Positions 45,542 through 55,164 of a stretch of DNA of 64,000 bases are shown piece after piece; within the stretch, counting starts at the first letter, position 1, and each line of letters opens with the position of its first letter. The stretch is from Choanephora cucurbitarum (Eukaryota > Mucoromycota > Mucoromycetes > Mucorales > Choanephoraceae): the NCBI GenBank assembly GCA_025331435.1, contig JAIWNI010000131.1, positions 1 to 64,000 of the forward strand, in the 5' to 3' direction. The translations under genes were made by a program, and so were the position numbers. The notes below the pieces were generated by a model. It worked only from the letters and a program-made list of their open reading frames with translations. It was not told the DNA's origin and made no database searches.

Positions 45542-47455
45542 TTATTCGGCCACAAAGCGGCAGAGAGGAAGTAGCTCGGACTGAGCACCATTACTAGCTT
45601 CAAAGTCCTCAAAGGCTTCAGAAGCAAAAGCCTAAAGTTATCATTAGTCAAAAAGAGAAAAGAGGCATGCTTTCTAAAGATAAGTACCTTTACTCTGAAG
45701 ATGACCTCGAGTAGGTTCTTCAGCAGATGAATTTCATTTCTGCCTTTGGGCAACGAAAAGGTGTCAAGTTCTACCATCTGGTAGATGGCTTCATGTTCGA
45801 TTTTCATCATGTACAAGTAGCAGTTGTAGCCTAAAACATATGCTTAGTATAACATGTACTTCTCTTGTTTGTCTGACATACCATCTACCAGCAGCCCAAG
45901 CATATGTGGCTTTGTCATGCCACGCTTGATGGCTCCATCAAGCATAGACTTCAAAGTGAAGCCTAGCTTGATGAAGTCATTGCTGTTCTTGTTTCTCAGT
46001 GGTGCCTTTACTTCTGTAACAAAGACCTCAACAGGACTTTCTTGTTCATCATAAAAAAACAAGGTGTAATCTGGCTTGAGAATACAGTTGGAGAGTTTTT
46101 TGTTGCTCCATTCATACTGGAGTATGTCCTCATTGTCTTGGCCTAGCAGGATGTCAAAGGAGCCTGCAATCTGATTCTTGATAAAGGCATCTTCAACGCC
46201 TTTTTTCTCCCAAGTTCTGTACTTGGGTACACTATGTATGAGGGGGAAAAATGAGCAAGATCAATTATGCCTTTTTTTTTTTGGTATTTCTACTTACACT
46301 GAGAAGAGAGCAGAGGCAACCAAGGTCAAGTCACGATCGCCTTTGGCTTGTTCAGATGCAAGCAGGGACACCAAGTGACTTCGCAGGACATTCATATCAC
46401 CGCTCTTGGTAATCTAGGTAGGAAGACAGAAAGATGGTTGATAAAAAGAAAAAAAAAGCAGAGAGATTCTGGTACTTTACCTTTTCAAGCTCCAAAAGCC
46501 AGACATCAACTACGAAAGGAAGTTCAACTTGATTTTTCTCAAAATCAACAGAGTCAACCAATGCAGCATGTTCAGATTGCTTCAAGAAGCTAGTAATGGA
46601 TGCTGTCTTCTTTTTTGAAATAAAAAAAATATTTGCCAAGGCACTATAAATAGACATGTAAGATGGTTAAGATAGGCCAGAGCTTTCTTTTTGAGTGCTT
46701 CTTTTCGACTTACAGCTGTTCAATTGGCCGCATTTTTTCATCACTATTGTACTTGTCAATGCACATGCCCTTGATCTTCATCAACTCGCTGGAAACATCC
46801 AAGTCACCTAACAACCACTATGATGGATGGTAACAATGAGTTTTCAAAAAAAAAAAATCTTTTTTATTTTCTAAAATGCGCAACTTACTCTTTCGCTGCA
46901 GTTCAACTGAGTGTCAAGAGGAGGAAGCAAAGCCAAGAAGGGTGCAATGCCCACAGATTTGGATGAGGTGGAGGAGCGGGACTTTGATCGAGTGCTCTCA
47001 CCATCATCTTTAGCCTTTCTCTATTCAAATTCAATTAATTATCTTCTCATGTTGCTTTATAATCTAAAAAATACTTTTGAGCCTGATGCTTCTTCATTTG
47101 TCTTCTACGCAACGCGTAAGTATGTAGGTTGAAATTGAGCCAGCTTTTGACTTACCTTGCTCCAAATCTTGATATTCTCTTCACTGGCGTTACAGTGCTG
47201 CAGAAATGTTAGTACATTTGAACTTGGATAATAATAAAGAGTCACTACCTTCAACTCATCCTTTATTCTTTTAACCTCACTGGTTTCTTGTTCACCAAGT
47301 GGGCCTCTCATTTCATTGAGATATTGGCTTAAGATGCTATGACACTCATGTTTTGTTATAGCAATGTGCTTATTTTTCATATAAATATCAATGGAGTTCA
47401 AATTGATTTCTTTTAGGGGATATGAGTTAAAGTAATTCTGTAGAGTAGTGTTCAT
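45542..47455 (-). CDS. Uncharacterised protein with PD-(D/E)XK nuclease-like core
   Basis: Nine coding exons (47249-47455, 47156-47197, 46889-47020, 46714-46817, 46481-46643, 46298-46413, 45882-46231, 45688-45830, 45542-45631) join perfectly in frame to 448 residues, so the gene looks intact. Residues 1-180 are helical, with a Ser/Arg-rich linker. In exon 7, CILKPDYTLFFYDEQESPVE followed by VFVTEVKAP gives a PD-(x)n-E-x-K pattern on beta-strand-like sequence, the signature of the PD-(D/E)XK phosphodiesterase fold. A helical segment and a final YLYMMKIEHEAIYQMVELDT block follow. The family seems related to the decayed locus at 32.5-33.4 kb. Function is unknown; nuclease activity is only inferred. 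A MULE terminal repeat begins 69 bp upstream of the start codon, so the transposon lies in this gene's promoter. Confidence 0.7.
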
Positions 47456-47523
47456 TTTAGAGAGAAGGAGATTGAGAGAAAGAAAGAGATTGAGAGAGAA
47501 AGAAAGAGAGATCATTTGTAAAA

Positions 47524-48337
47524 AGGACTTGTTTATATATTTCCTCGTGTAACATATTATTGGCCATTCTCACTGTCAAGAAAAAAAAAAAGAAGAAAGG
47601 CTGGCATATACACCTTTTCCAGAAATCGAATGCACACTGGAGAAACAGATTGTATAGAGAAGAATAGAGACTTCATACCACCAAAAGATCAATTGCACGC
47701 TTGCGCAATCTTAGAGAGTAGCTCCCTCTCCAAGCATATGTGTAGCTTTCAGTCAGAGCAGCAACAGCATCCATAGAGATCTTTCAGATAGATACGATAA
47801 CAGCAAAGTCGCATTTGAATGCTATATCAGTACCTTTCCTTATTGTTGTATTTCTTTTTGATGACCTGTTGTTATCCTTCTTTCTGTTGCTTTTGTCCTT
47901 GAGCTTTGCAAATCAGATCGTGCAGCCTGTCGTTGTTTGCTTATGTGATAGTCATATGATTGACATGTGTGTTACATATGCAGCTATTATAGCTTGTCAA
48001 CTCTATTTCTTATTGTTTCAAACACTTGGGATACTACAAGTAAGTAAGAAAAGAAGAAAAAGAGAGTACAGTAATACCCCGCAATAACGAATTCGGTATT
48101 GCGGGGTTCCCCGCTTTACAGTAATGATTTTCGTTTGTACCTTAGATATAGGCAGTAAATTCTGTATTTTCGTCAATAACGATACCGTATAAATCTGCGG
48201 GTTGGTTATATTCACCTCACAAGAATTTTCTTTTTGGGAGTTTACACCTCACTTTTTATTTTCGCCCAATCATTTATCTTTATTTTGTAAATTTTGGTAC
48301 ACACCTCACTTTCTTTTTTCCTCCCCTCATTTTTTCT
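47524..48337 (+). repeat. MULE left terminal inverted repeat (814 bp)
   Basis: The outer end reads AGGACTTGTTTATATATTTC. Aligning it base by base with the inverse of 52406-53219 I see one difference (CAG versus CGG near 47785). The inner end carries three GTGAGGTGT-like boxes read on the minus strand. It contains a hairpin CCCCGCAATAACGAATTCGG...CCCC inverse at 48077-48106, preceded by TACAGTAATA, that resembles a pogo-type terminus. Confidence 0.93.
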
Positions 48338-48384
48338 TTGGGTTGCTGATGCGGATTTGTGTTTTCAATACTTCGTATAAATCT

Positions 48385-51300
48385 TTATTCTAATTTTATG
48401 TGATATAAGCTATTAGTTGTAAAGTCCATAATCATATATGCACAACTAATTTCGTTATCGTCATATTTTGGTTTTGTGCCGTATAAGACCTCTGCAATTA
48501 ACAAAACTCCTACCGCAGGAACAAGAGAAAAGCGAAGAGTGTCATTGAAATTTGATCTGATTTCAATTTTGCCTTTCTTAATGCCTGTCTATAGATCAGG
48601 CTTGCCCCATCATCTCCATAGTATCCTGGCTAAAAAAAAAAGTTTAGAGTTCTGCAATTAGTTATCAATGAGACTAAAAATACCAAATAAGTGCTTCTTT
48701 TGGAAGCAATAACTAAGTGCCGATAGGTGTGCACGAATCCCTCCTCCTTGATTCTGGACATAAAGTTCTCGTATGAATTATACATCAAGTTGGCTAGACC
48801 GTTTTCATCATCTTGTTCTATAAGCTTCAAACATCTGGTTATCCTGTCATCTATGTTTTCAAGGCTGATTTTCTCCAAAAGATTGACAGAGTGGTTCATT
48901 TCTTTTAACTTTTTTTGAAGGTCATGCATTGCATGAACCTTACAGTAGGCCAAAGCTGCATTTGATAGGTGTTTTTGCTTGGATTTCAAATATTTGAATG
49001 GTTTTTCTCTTTCTTTCAAGTATTTTTGATATTCAAGTTGCATCAACAATTGAAGAGCTTCACCTTCGAAATCCGACCCACAGAAATCACATCGAGGATT
49101 GATGTCAGTGTAGTCTTCGATTACGGAATCGTACTTGCATGGAGGTAAGGTAACTTTTTCATGTTCTTTTTTTTTTAGAATTTTGAATGTTGGTTGCTCC
49201 TTGCCATGACGGGTATCAATTCTTACATACATGGCAATTTTTTGTGCTTGTTGTGGTGGTTGTGTTGAGTTAGTGGTACCGAGACGGGTATCAATTCCAA
49301 CATACTCGGTACACTTTTTAGTTTTATTTGGTAATTGCGGCTCGTAAAGTGATTGCCATGAAGCAAAGTTGACTTCAGAACAATACTGGTGGTTGTTGAA
49401 AATTGTTTCAGGCCAAGGGCTTCCAGGTTGAAGTACGAGCTGGTAATAGTGATTGAGAGATGAACTCCTGTTTTCAGGCTGATGCAAAGCTAATACTACA
49501 GGAGAGTTACTGTTTTGCATACAATCAGAGAAGAATGTTACGCTTGTTGCCTTTGAAAAAAAAACAACTGGCCTTTGATAGGCATTGCTTATCAAATAGC
49601 CTAATAAATAGTCATGTATATGCTTAAATCTAAAGCTCACACTTAAGGAGTCAAACCATTCAACAGATTGATAGCAGGCATACTTTAAATATAACGCTCT
49701 GTTTGAATTCAATATTGTTAACAGAGTTTTTCTCACACTTTGCCATCCTTCTTCTCCAAGTCCAACAGCTGCAGCAACAGCACGAAAGCCACAGTTTCCA
49801 TCTGGCATCACATATTTCCATCCAACGACATTTTCAATCATGTTGAATGGAATCGATTGGCGGATTGATGAAGGCAATGGAGACCCATCTGCACTTGTAA
49901 TTCCAGCTGCATTACAATATTGTTAGATCTACTATTAGTAATATCTACATGAAGCTTTACAATACCTTTGATTGCTTGGTGTATTTTTCTTGCGGTTTCA
50001 ACGTTCTTCTTTACTACTTGCTTCTGTTTCATTTGATCTCTTTCAAATTTGAGAGGATCCCTCTTTGTGGTCTTCTCGAATACTTTATCGTCTATAGTTA
50101 TGTCAATACAAGCTTAACATATGTAATAAAAAACGTACCTATGCTCTTTAATTGGGAACTAGGTTTGAGGATGGGTTAAGAGCTTGATTTCTCAGACTCA
50201 TTGTACCATTCTTCAATCTGCTTGACAATACACATCTTTCGGCTTTTGTCGTCACAAGTGTTTAGAACATGTTCCAGTTTGTAGAGGGCGCTGGTCACTA
50301 ATGCATTCACATCTTAAGTGCTAACACCTGCCGAGTCAGTTGGTTGACTTTCTGTCGCGGCTGGACACATGTCTTCCGCCTCCTTGTCTACGTCGCTAGA
50401 AACGAACCAATGCCTATCAACTAACTGCAAGCTGATAAGCATGTTGGGATTTTCAGCATCAAATTCGTGTCGGCAAGGAAGCTTGTAGATACTTCTGAAT
50501 CTTCCACTGCACACCTTTTGCCTACCATTTGCTTTTTCTTCATGATAAAGCACAATTTGCGTCTTCAAGAGGTTAATTGCAGCTGAAGTAGTCTATTTTA
50601 CTCTGTTTAGCATCTAGTAAAGACGTGGATCTAAAATCGTTGTAGCTCGGCTAGTCTATATTTACCTTGTACTTAACCTCATCAAAATGTTTATCTCTGG
50701 TCATGAATGGGAGAAGCTGCATTTTGCTGTTGGCAGTCATTCTTTGCTGATGTGCCCTTTGGCCCAACAATGCATTATGCATGACATTGAATGCCTTTTC
50801 AAAAGAGACAGCAGTGAACAGCCCCTTTTTCAGAGCAGCATGCTGAGATTCTACACGGCCTGTGGTGTAGGTATTTAAATGTGGAAAGCTGTCTACAAAA
50901 CAGGCTATCCAGCATTCTTTTTCTTTCATAAGACTTTCTATGTATTGCATGATCTTCGAGGCTTCGTAAGAATGCAATACACAATGCTTTTGAATTGCTG
51001 CTACATGTACGCTAATCATCTCTTCGTTCTTGCAGCTTTGCAATCCCCATAAAAGATCAACAAAATCTTCAAAGTTTCTTGTGTTATTGAAGGATTTCTT
51101 GCATTTATCCTTCAAGTTTTTATCAATGATATGCCAAGCACAGAGCATCTTTTTGCTTGAAGGAAATACTTCAGCGGCAGCGGCATGGACAACTTTGTGC
51201 CGATCTGTCATGATAACACCAGGGACACAATTCTTTTCCAAGTAGATCTAGAAAGCCAATAGTCTTAGGTAAATGAAAAAGTTTCAAAAAGTTCAGTATA

Positions 51301-52261
51301 ATCTTCACCTTGTTTTTTAACTGTTCAAAAACCAAGAATAGCTCTCTGTTGTCTCATCAATAGACCAAGCAAGTCCAATCTGAAAATTCATTAGAGATCG
51401 ATTGTTTACTGTGTTCTTATTGTAATGATCTCCATAGGTATTGCTGATACCTATAGCGTTCAGCAGAGGGAACTTGTACATGTTGCTCTTGTAGGTTGCG
51501 TCAACAATAAGAACCTCTGAGCATCTTCCAACCTGAAGAGATAATAACAAAGTTTTAAGAAAAATTAGTTTTGCAAATCTGTAAATTTTATGCAGCATAA
51601 TGGTACCATTTCGACAGCTGCAGTCGGAGCAAAAAAACAAATGTGTCAGCTCTCCTTTGCTGTTGGTTTTTTTGAACACTATGTAATCCTTTTCTTCCAA
51701 GAGAGCTAAGAAAGGTCTCAGGGATTCACCGCTTTCACCATCGTCAAGAGAGTTTTTTACTTGAGCTCTCAAGTTATGTATATCTTTTTTCAAGACAATC
51801 TTGTTGTTCTCTGGATCAGATACCATCCTGGAAATTGAAGCATTGCTTGCATCAGTAAATGCTAGGTCAAGAAAAGTTTGCATTTGCTTTTTGTCTAACT
51901 GTCTAGCTCTTGAGAAGGTCTGCATTTCATTAATTTCAAGAGCTCCATGATTATGGCAGTCATCAAAATGAGTGATAACCCAATCGTTTTCGGTTTCTTT
52001 GACTCGAATACGGTACTTGCAGTCGCATTTAATGCTCATCTTCTGTCTTTTAGCTGGGAAATCGCTTGTTGTCTTGTATTTACCAGAACGAACACATCTA
52101 AGTTCACAGTAACGGCGCCTCTTTGTTGCTGTGCTTGTCATGGAATTTGCAACAGAAACGACAAATCCCTTAGACTTGGCATAGTCTTGACATACACTAA
52201 CGAATTTTTCGAGAGTGTCGAACCTTAGCCCTATAGCAGGAGTGAAGGTAGCAAAACTCAT
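48385..52261 (-). pseudogene. MULE transposase fused to OTU protease and Rtc4-like domain, broken
   Basis: One gene-like unit reads from ATG 52261 to 48385. Part one has a FAR1-type Cys/His DNA-binding region (CELRCVRSGKYK...CDCKYRIRV...HFDDCHNHG), then the MULE transposase core (VLIVDATYKSNMYKFPLLNA; VPGVIMTDRHKVVHAAAAEV; CAWHIIDKNLKDKCK) and a degenerate SWIM motif (VCSGRF...LPCRHEF). Part two is an OTU cysteine protease: PDGNCGFRAVAAAVGLGEEG with the catalytic Cys, and NHYYQLVLQ with the likely catalytic His. Part three is Rtc4-like: CDFCGSDF, AYCKVHAMHD, then PGYYGDDGASLIY. Exon ends seen: 51607, 51532-51309, 51247-50666, 50592-50139, 50091-49966, 49906-48684, 48629 onward. Breaks: frameshifts near 51622, 51330 and 48521, and in-frame TAA at 50314-50316 and 50176-50178. 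Both TAAs lie in the same frame that continues into the OTU part, implying an original single protein. Confidence 0.85.
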
Positions 52262-52405
52262 GTTGTGTATTATTCTTTAGTTTAATTTGACAGTAGGTCA
52301 GAAAATAACAATTTTGACTATAGATATTTGACAGAAACATACCAAATTATGCTTTTTAACTAAAATGGAAATACGATGTTTTATAATGAAAAAAGTGAGG
52401 TGTGT

Positions 52406-53219
52406 AGAAAAAATGAGGGGAGGAAAAAAGAAAGTGAGGTGTGTACCAAAATTTACAAAATAAAGATAAATGATTGGGCGAAAATAAAAAGTGAGGTGTA
52501 AACTCCCAAAAAGAAAATTCTTGTGAGGTGAATATAACCAACCCGCAGATTTATACGGTATCGTTATTGACGAAAATACAGAATTTACTGCCTATATCTA
52601 AGGTACAAACGAAAATCATTACTGTAAAGCGGGGAACCCCGCAATACCGAATTCGTTATTGCGGGGTATTACTGTACTCTCTTTTTCTTCTTTTCTTACT
52701 TACTTGTAGTATCCCAAGTGTTTGAAACAATAAGAAATAGAGTTGACAAGCTATAATAGCTGCATATGTAACACACATGTCAATCATATGACTATCACAT
52801 AAGCAAACAACGACAGGCTGCACGATCTGATTTGCAAAGCTCAAGGACAAAAGCAACAGAAAGAAGGATAACAACAGGTCATCAAAAAGAAATACAACAA
52901 TAAGGAAAGGTACTGATATAGCATTCAAATGCGACTTTGCTGTTATCGTATCTATCCGAAAGATCTCTATGGATGCTGTTGCTGCTCTGACTGAAAGCTA
53001 CACATATGCTTGGAGAGGGAGCTACTCTCTAAGATTGCGCAAGCGTGCAATTGATCTTTTGGTGGTATGAAGTCTCTATTCTTCTCTATACAATCTGTTT
53101 CTCCAGTGTGCATTCGATTTCTGGAAAAGGTGTATATGCCAGCCTTTCTTCTTTTTTTTTTTCTTGACAGTGAGAATGGCCAATAATATGTTACACGAGG
53201 AAATATATAAACAAGTCCT
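52406..53219 (-). repeat. MULE right terminal inverted repeat (814 bp)
   Basis: Inverse copy of 47524-48337, same length, one base difference seen. The hairpin recurs at 52637-52666. This end lies 145 bp upstream of the transposase start codon (52261) and so would act as its promoter. The outer end is followed immediately by a T-rich tract and CCCAG. Confidence 0.93.
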
Positions 53220-53243
53220 CTTTATTTTTTTTTTGTTGCCCAG

Positions 53244-53350
53244 GATCGAAAAGCAGTGCATATCCTACTTTCACTTCTCCACAAACACAGGCAATACGAC
53301 AAAAAAAGAAAGAAGCCTTGCATGAATTGGCAAGTAAAAGAAGAAAGTAG
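53244..53350 (+). other. Possible orphan terminal exon next to the MULE
   Basis: A T-rich tract ending in TTGCCCAG looks like a splice acceptor. In one phase it is followed by SKSSAYPTFTSPQTQAIRQK and KKEALHELASKRRK, then a stop at 53348-53350. The basic, helix-prone C-terminus looks protein-like. No matching upstream exon was found, and the MULE end abuts the acceptor, so if real it is the remnant of a gene cut by the insertion. Confidence 0.25.
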
Positions 53351-53790
53351 TAAAGATGAGCCTTTAGAAGTTTATTTTTCTTTTTCAAACAATAAAGAGG
53401 GGATAAGAATCATGCTCTTTTACTGACTTTGAAATCTGGTTTTATCATTCTGACTAAAAAGTAAAGCGCTAGACAACAAGAAGGAAGAGGATGATGTTGA
53501 TCACTATGGGCACTAAAAAAAAAGAGATTGTTATGACAACACGTCATTTTGCGAACCAATCATCGGACAAAGAAGATATTGATGAGAAAATAGAGATATA
53601 GAGAAGACAGAGAGAGAAAGAAAAAAAAAAGAGGCAAAAAAAAGACAAGGGTCGATAGAGAGAGCAAGAGAGAGAACTTTTGTTTACGCAACAACCATGC
53701 AAATCGATCAAATATTACTTGCATCTCTTTATTGACTTTTTTCTCTTTCTTTCACTTTTCTCTCACTCAACTTATATCGATTTGTTTACC
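53351..53790. other. Upstream region of the Thr-rich gene
   Basis: A 440-bp AT-rich interval with no recognised gene. It contains GCGAACCAATCATCGG, a CCAAT-box-like site at about 53554, then GA- and CT-rich tracts (AGAGAGAGCAAGAGAGAGA) directly before 53791. This resembles a promoter plus leader. Confidence 0.35.
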
Positions 53791-54456
53791 ATGGAGCCCT
53801 TCAGACGAATGAATTTTCTCAACCTCATAATCGATGCCAGCAACAACAAACTCAGGGCTGACACAAAAAAAGGGTCCCCTCTCTCAAAGAGGCTATTTGT
53901 TCAAAACTGTCTCAAGAATGCACAGAGAGAACACAGACGGCACTCTGCCATGATGTCTGCTGCTTCTGCCGCTGCTACTGCTCCCTCTCTTTCTCCTGAG
54001 CCGCGCCTATACACGCCTCCTCCTATGCGTAGGATCCCACTGCTCTCGCCTTTGCCTGTGCCCTTGATGGCATTTGGGTCTCTTCCTGCTGGTGCTGGCA
54101 CCAATGCAACGGTGACCATCGACACAGACACCTGCACCAACACCAACACCACCACCACCACCACCACCACCACAATCAAACCTGTGTCCAGGACACCAAC
54201 TAGTGTCCACACCACTACCACTATTACCGTTGCCACCACCACCACCATCGTCACCAAGGTGACTACTACCGTTACCTTTTGCATTGCACCTGGTGACATT
54301 AGGAGTGTATACACCACCACCGCCAACACCGAGACAAGTGTGGCTACCGTCACAAGAAACGTTCCTGTTGCTCCTACGCCTACTGTACTGGGTAAGCGAA
54401 AGAGAGATGATGATAACGATGAAGAAGGTGATAGAAGTCGTTTTAGACGATTTTAA
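53791..54456 (+). CDS. Uncharacterised Thr-rich protein with basic C-terminus
   Basis: This is a 221-residue single-exon ORF starting at MEPFRRMNFLNLIIDASNNK. Residues 1-55 look folded and helical with several basic residues (SPLSKRLFVQNCLKNAQREH). Residues 95-195 are a low-complexity Thr/Val stretch produced largely by ACC repeats, with TNTTTTTTTTT the longest run. The C-terminus GKRKRDDDNDEEG...RFRRF holds a typical monopartite nuclear localisation signal, so the protein is probably nuclear rather than secreted; there is no signal peptide. I do not recognise a family. A GA-rich leader and CCAAT-like site lie upstream. Codon choice in the first 55 residues fits a real gene. The ACC expansion makes antisense frames appear open; those are not genes. 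Confidence 0.55.
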   Translation: MEPFRRMNFLNLIIDASNNKLRADTKKGSPLSKRLFVQNCLKNAQREHRRHSAMMSAASAAATAPSLSPEPRLYTPPPMRRIPLLSPLPVPLMAFGSLPAGAGTNATVTIDTDTCTNTNTTTTTTTTTIKPVSRTPTSVHTTTTITVATTTTIVTKVTTTVTFCIAPGDIRSVYTTTANTETSVATVTRNVPVAPTPTVLGKRKRDDDNDEEGDRSRFRRF

Positions 54457-55164
54457 CTCTTCTTCTTTTCTTCTCTTCCTTTCTCTGGCGTCTTTTTCTT
54501 TTTCTGTCTTTTGCTTGCGGCTGCTGATTCGTCGGTGGCTGCAGCATACCAACAGGCCTTCGTTTGTGCTCTCCGCTTCCTTGCTTTGCGACTGCTGCTT
54601 TTTAGTCTGTGGTTGCAGCATTGACAACCCGCTGTCGTTTTTCTTGCTGGTTCCCTGCTCCTGCTCCTTGTCTGTTCCTCGTCTGTTCCTTGTCTGTTCC
54701 TTGTCTGTTCCTTGCCTGCTCTTCCCCTGCCCATGGCTGCTGCTTTGTCGGTGGCTGTGGTAGGTTTTCAAGGCTTTCGTCTGTGGTGCTTCTTTTTTCT
54801 TTTCGCTTGCTTGGTGTTGCTGCCTATGTCAGTGCTGCTAGCATTTAATCACTGGCTGTCGTTCGTTTTGGTTCCTTGGTTTTTCCTTCTCTTGCTTGTT
54901 CCTGCTGCTGCCTATTCGGTAGCATGGCTTGCTTCACAGGCGTTCGTGTGTACTCCCTCCTTGCCTCCTCTCTATGGATTAGCGACTGCTGCTTTGTCAG
55001 TGGTTGTGCCTACCATCACTGGCTGTCGTTCATGCCGAGGTTTTTTTTCTCTAACTTTTGCTTGTTCCAGCTGCTGCTACTTTGGCGGTGGTATGGCTTG
55101 CTTTACAGGCCTCTGCTCCGGTCGGTCCTTTACCTGCCTTTCCTACACTTGCAGATACAAATAA
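54457..55164 (+). repeat. Degenerate tandem repeat region rich in CTGCTGCTTTGTCGGTGG units
   Basis: This C/T/G-rich stretch holds several related units such as CTGCTGCTTTGTCGGTGGCT, CTGCTGCTTTGTCAGTGGTT, CTGCTGCTACTTTGGCGGTG and CTGCTGCCTATTCGGTAGCA, each followed by a version of GGCTTGCTTYACAGGC or GGCTGTCGTTC. A run of four TCTGTTCCTTG-like 11-mers lies at about 54668-54718. All plus-strand frames give hydrophobic, low-complexity peptides, so I read this as repeat-driven, probably 3' UTR or intergenic, rather than coding. Confidence 0.45.

Larger units (their letters stand above)
47524..53219. mobile_element. Mutator-like element (MULE) carrying a transposase-OTU-Rtc4-like unit
   Basis: A 5696-bp element bounded by 814-bp terminal inverted repeats (47524-48337 and 52406-53219). 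All coding sequence between them lies on the minus strand and fills the space almost exactly (48385-52261). Long terminal repeats and a MULE-type transposase identify the superfamily. I compared flanks for an 8-11-bp target duplication and found none convincing, so the exact ends may be off by a few bases or the flanks have changed. Left of it is the promoter of the PD-(D/E)XK-like gene; right of it is a possible orphan exon. Confidence 0.88.

Noticed and set aside
45248..45574. Plus-strand ORF with repeated FQISDFR
   Set aside because: Created by the heptamer array, and overlaps the end of the minus-strand gene.
51366..51440. 71-nt GT-AG intron within the transposase core
   Set aside because: Removing it shifts the frame and gives an immediate stop; reading through keeps the transposase frame.
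53221..53235. Target-site duplication for the MULE
   Set aside because: The 8-11 bases right of 53219 do not match those left of 47524 under any end position I tried.
54007..54771. 254-codon minus-strand ORF over the Thr-rich gene
   Set aside because: Its Gly/Asp-rich translation is produced by the ACC repeat read backwards; there is no start context or homology feature.
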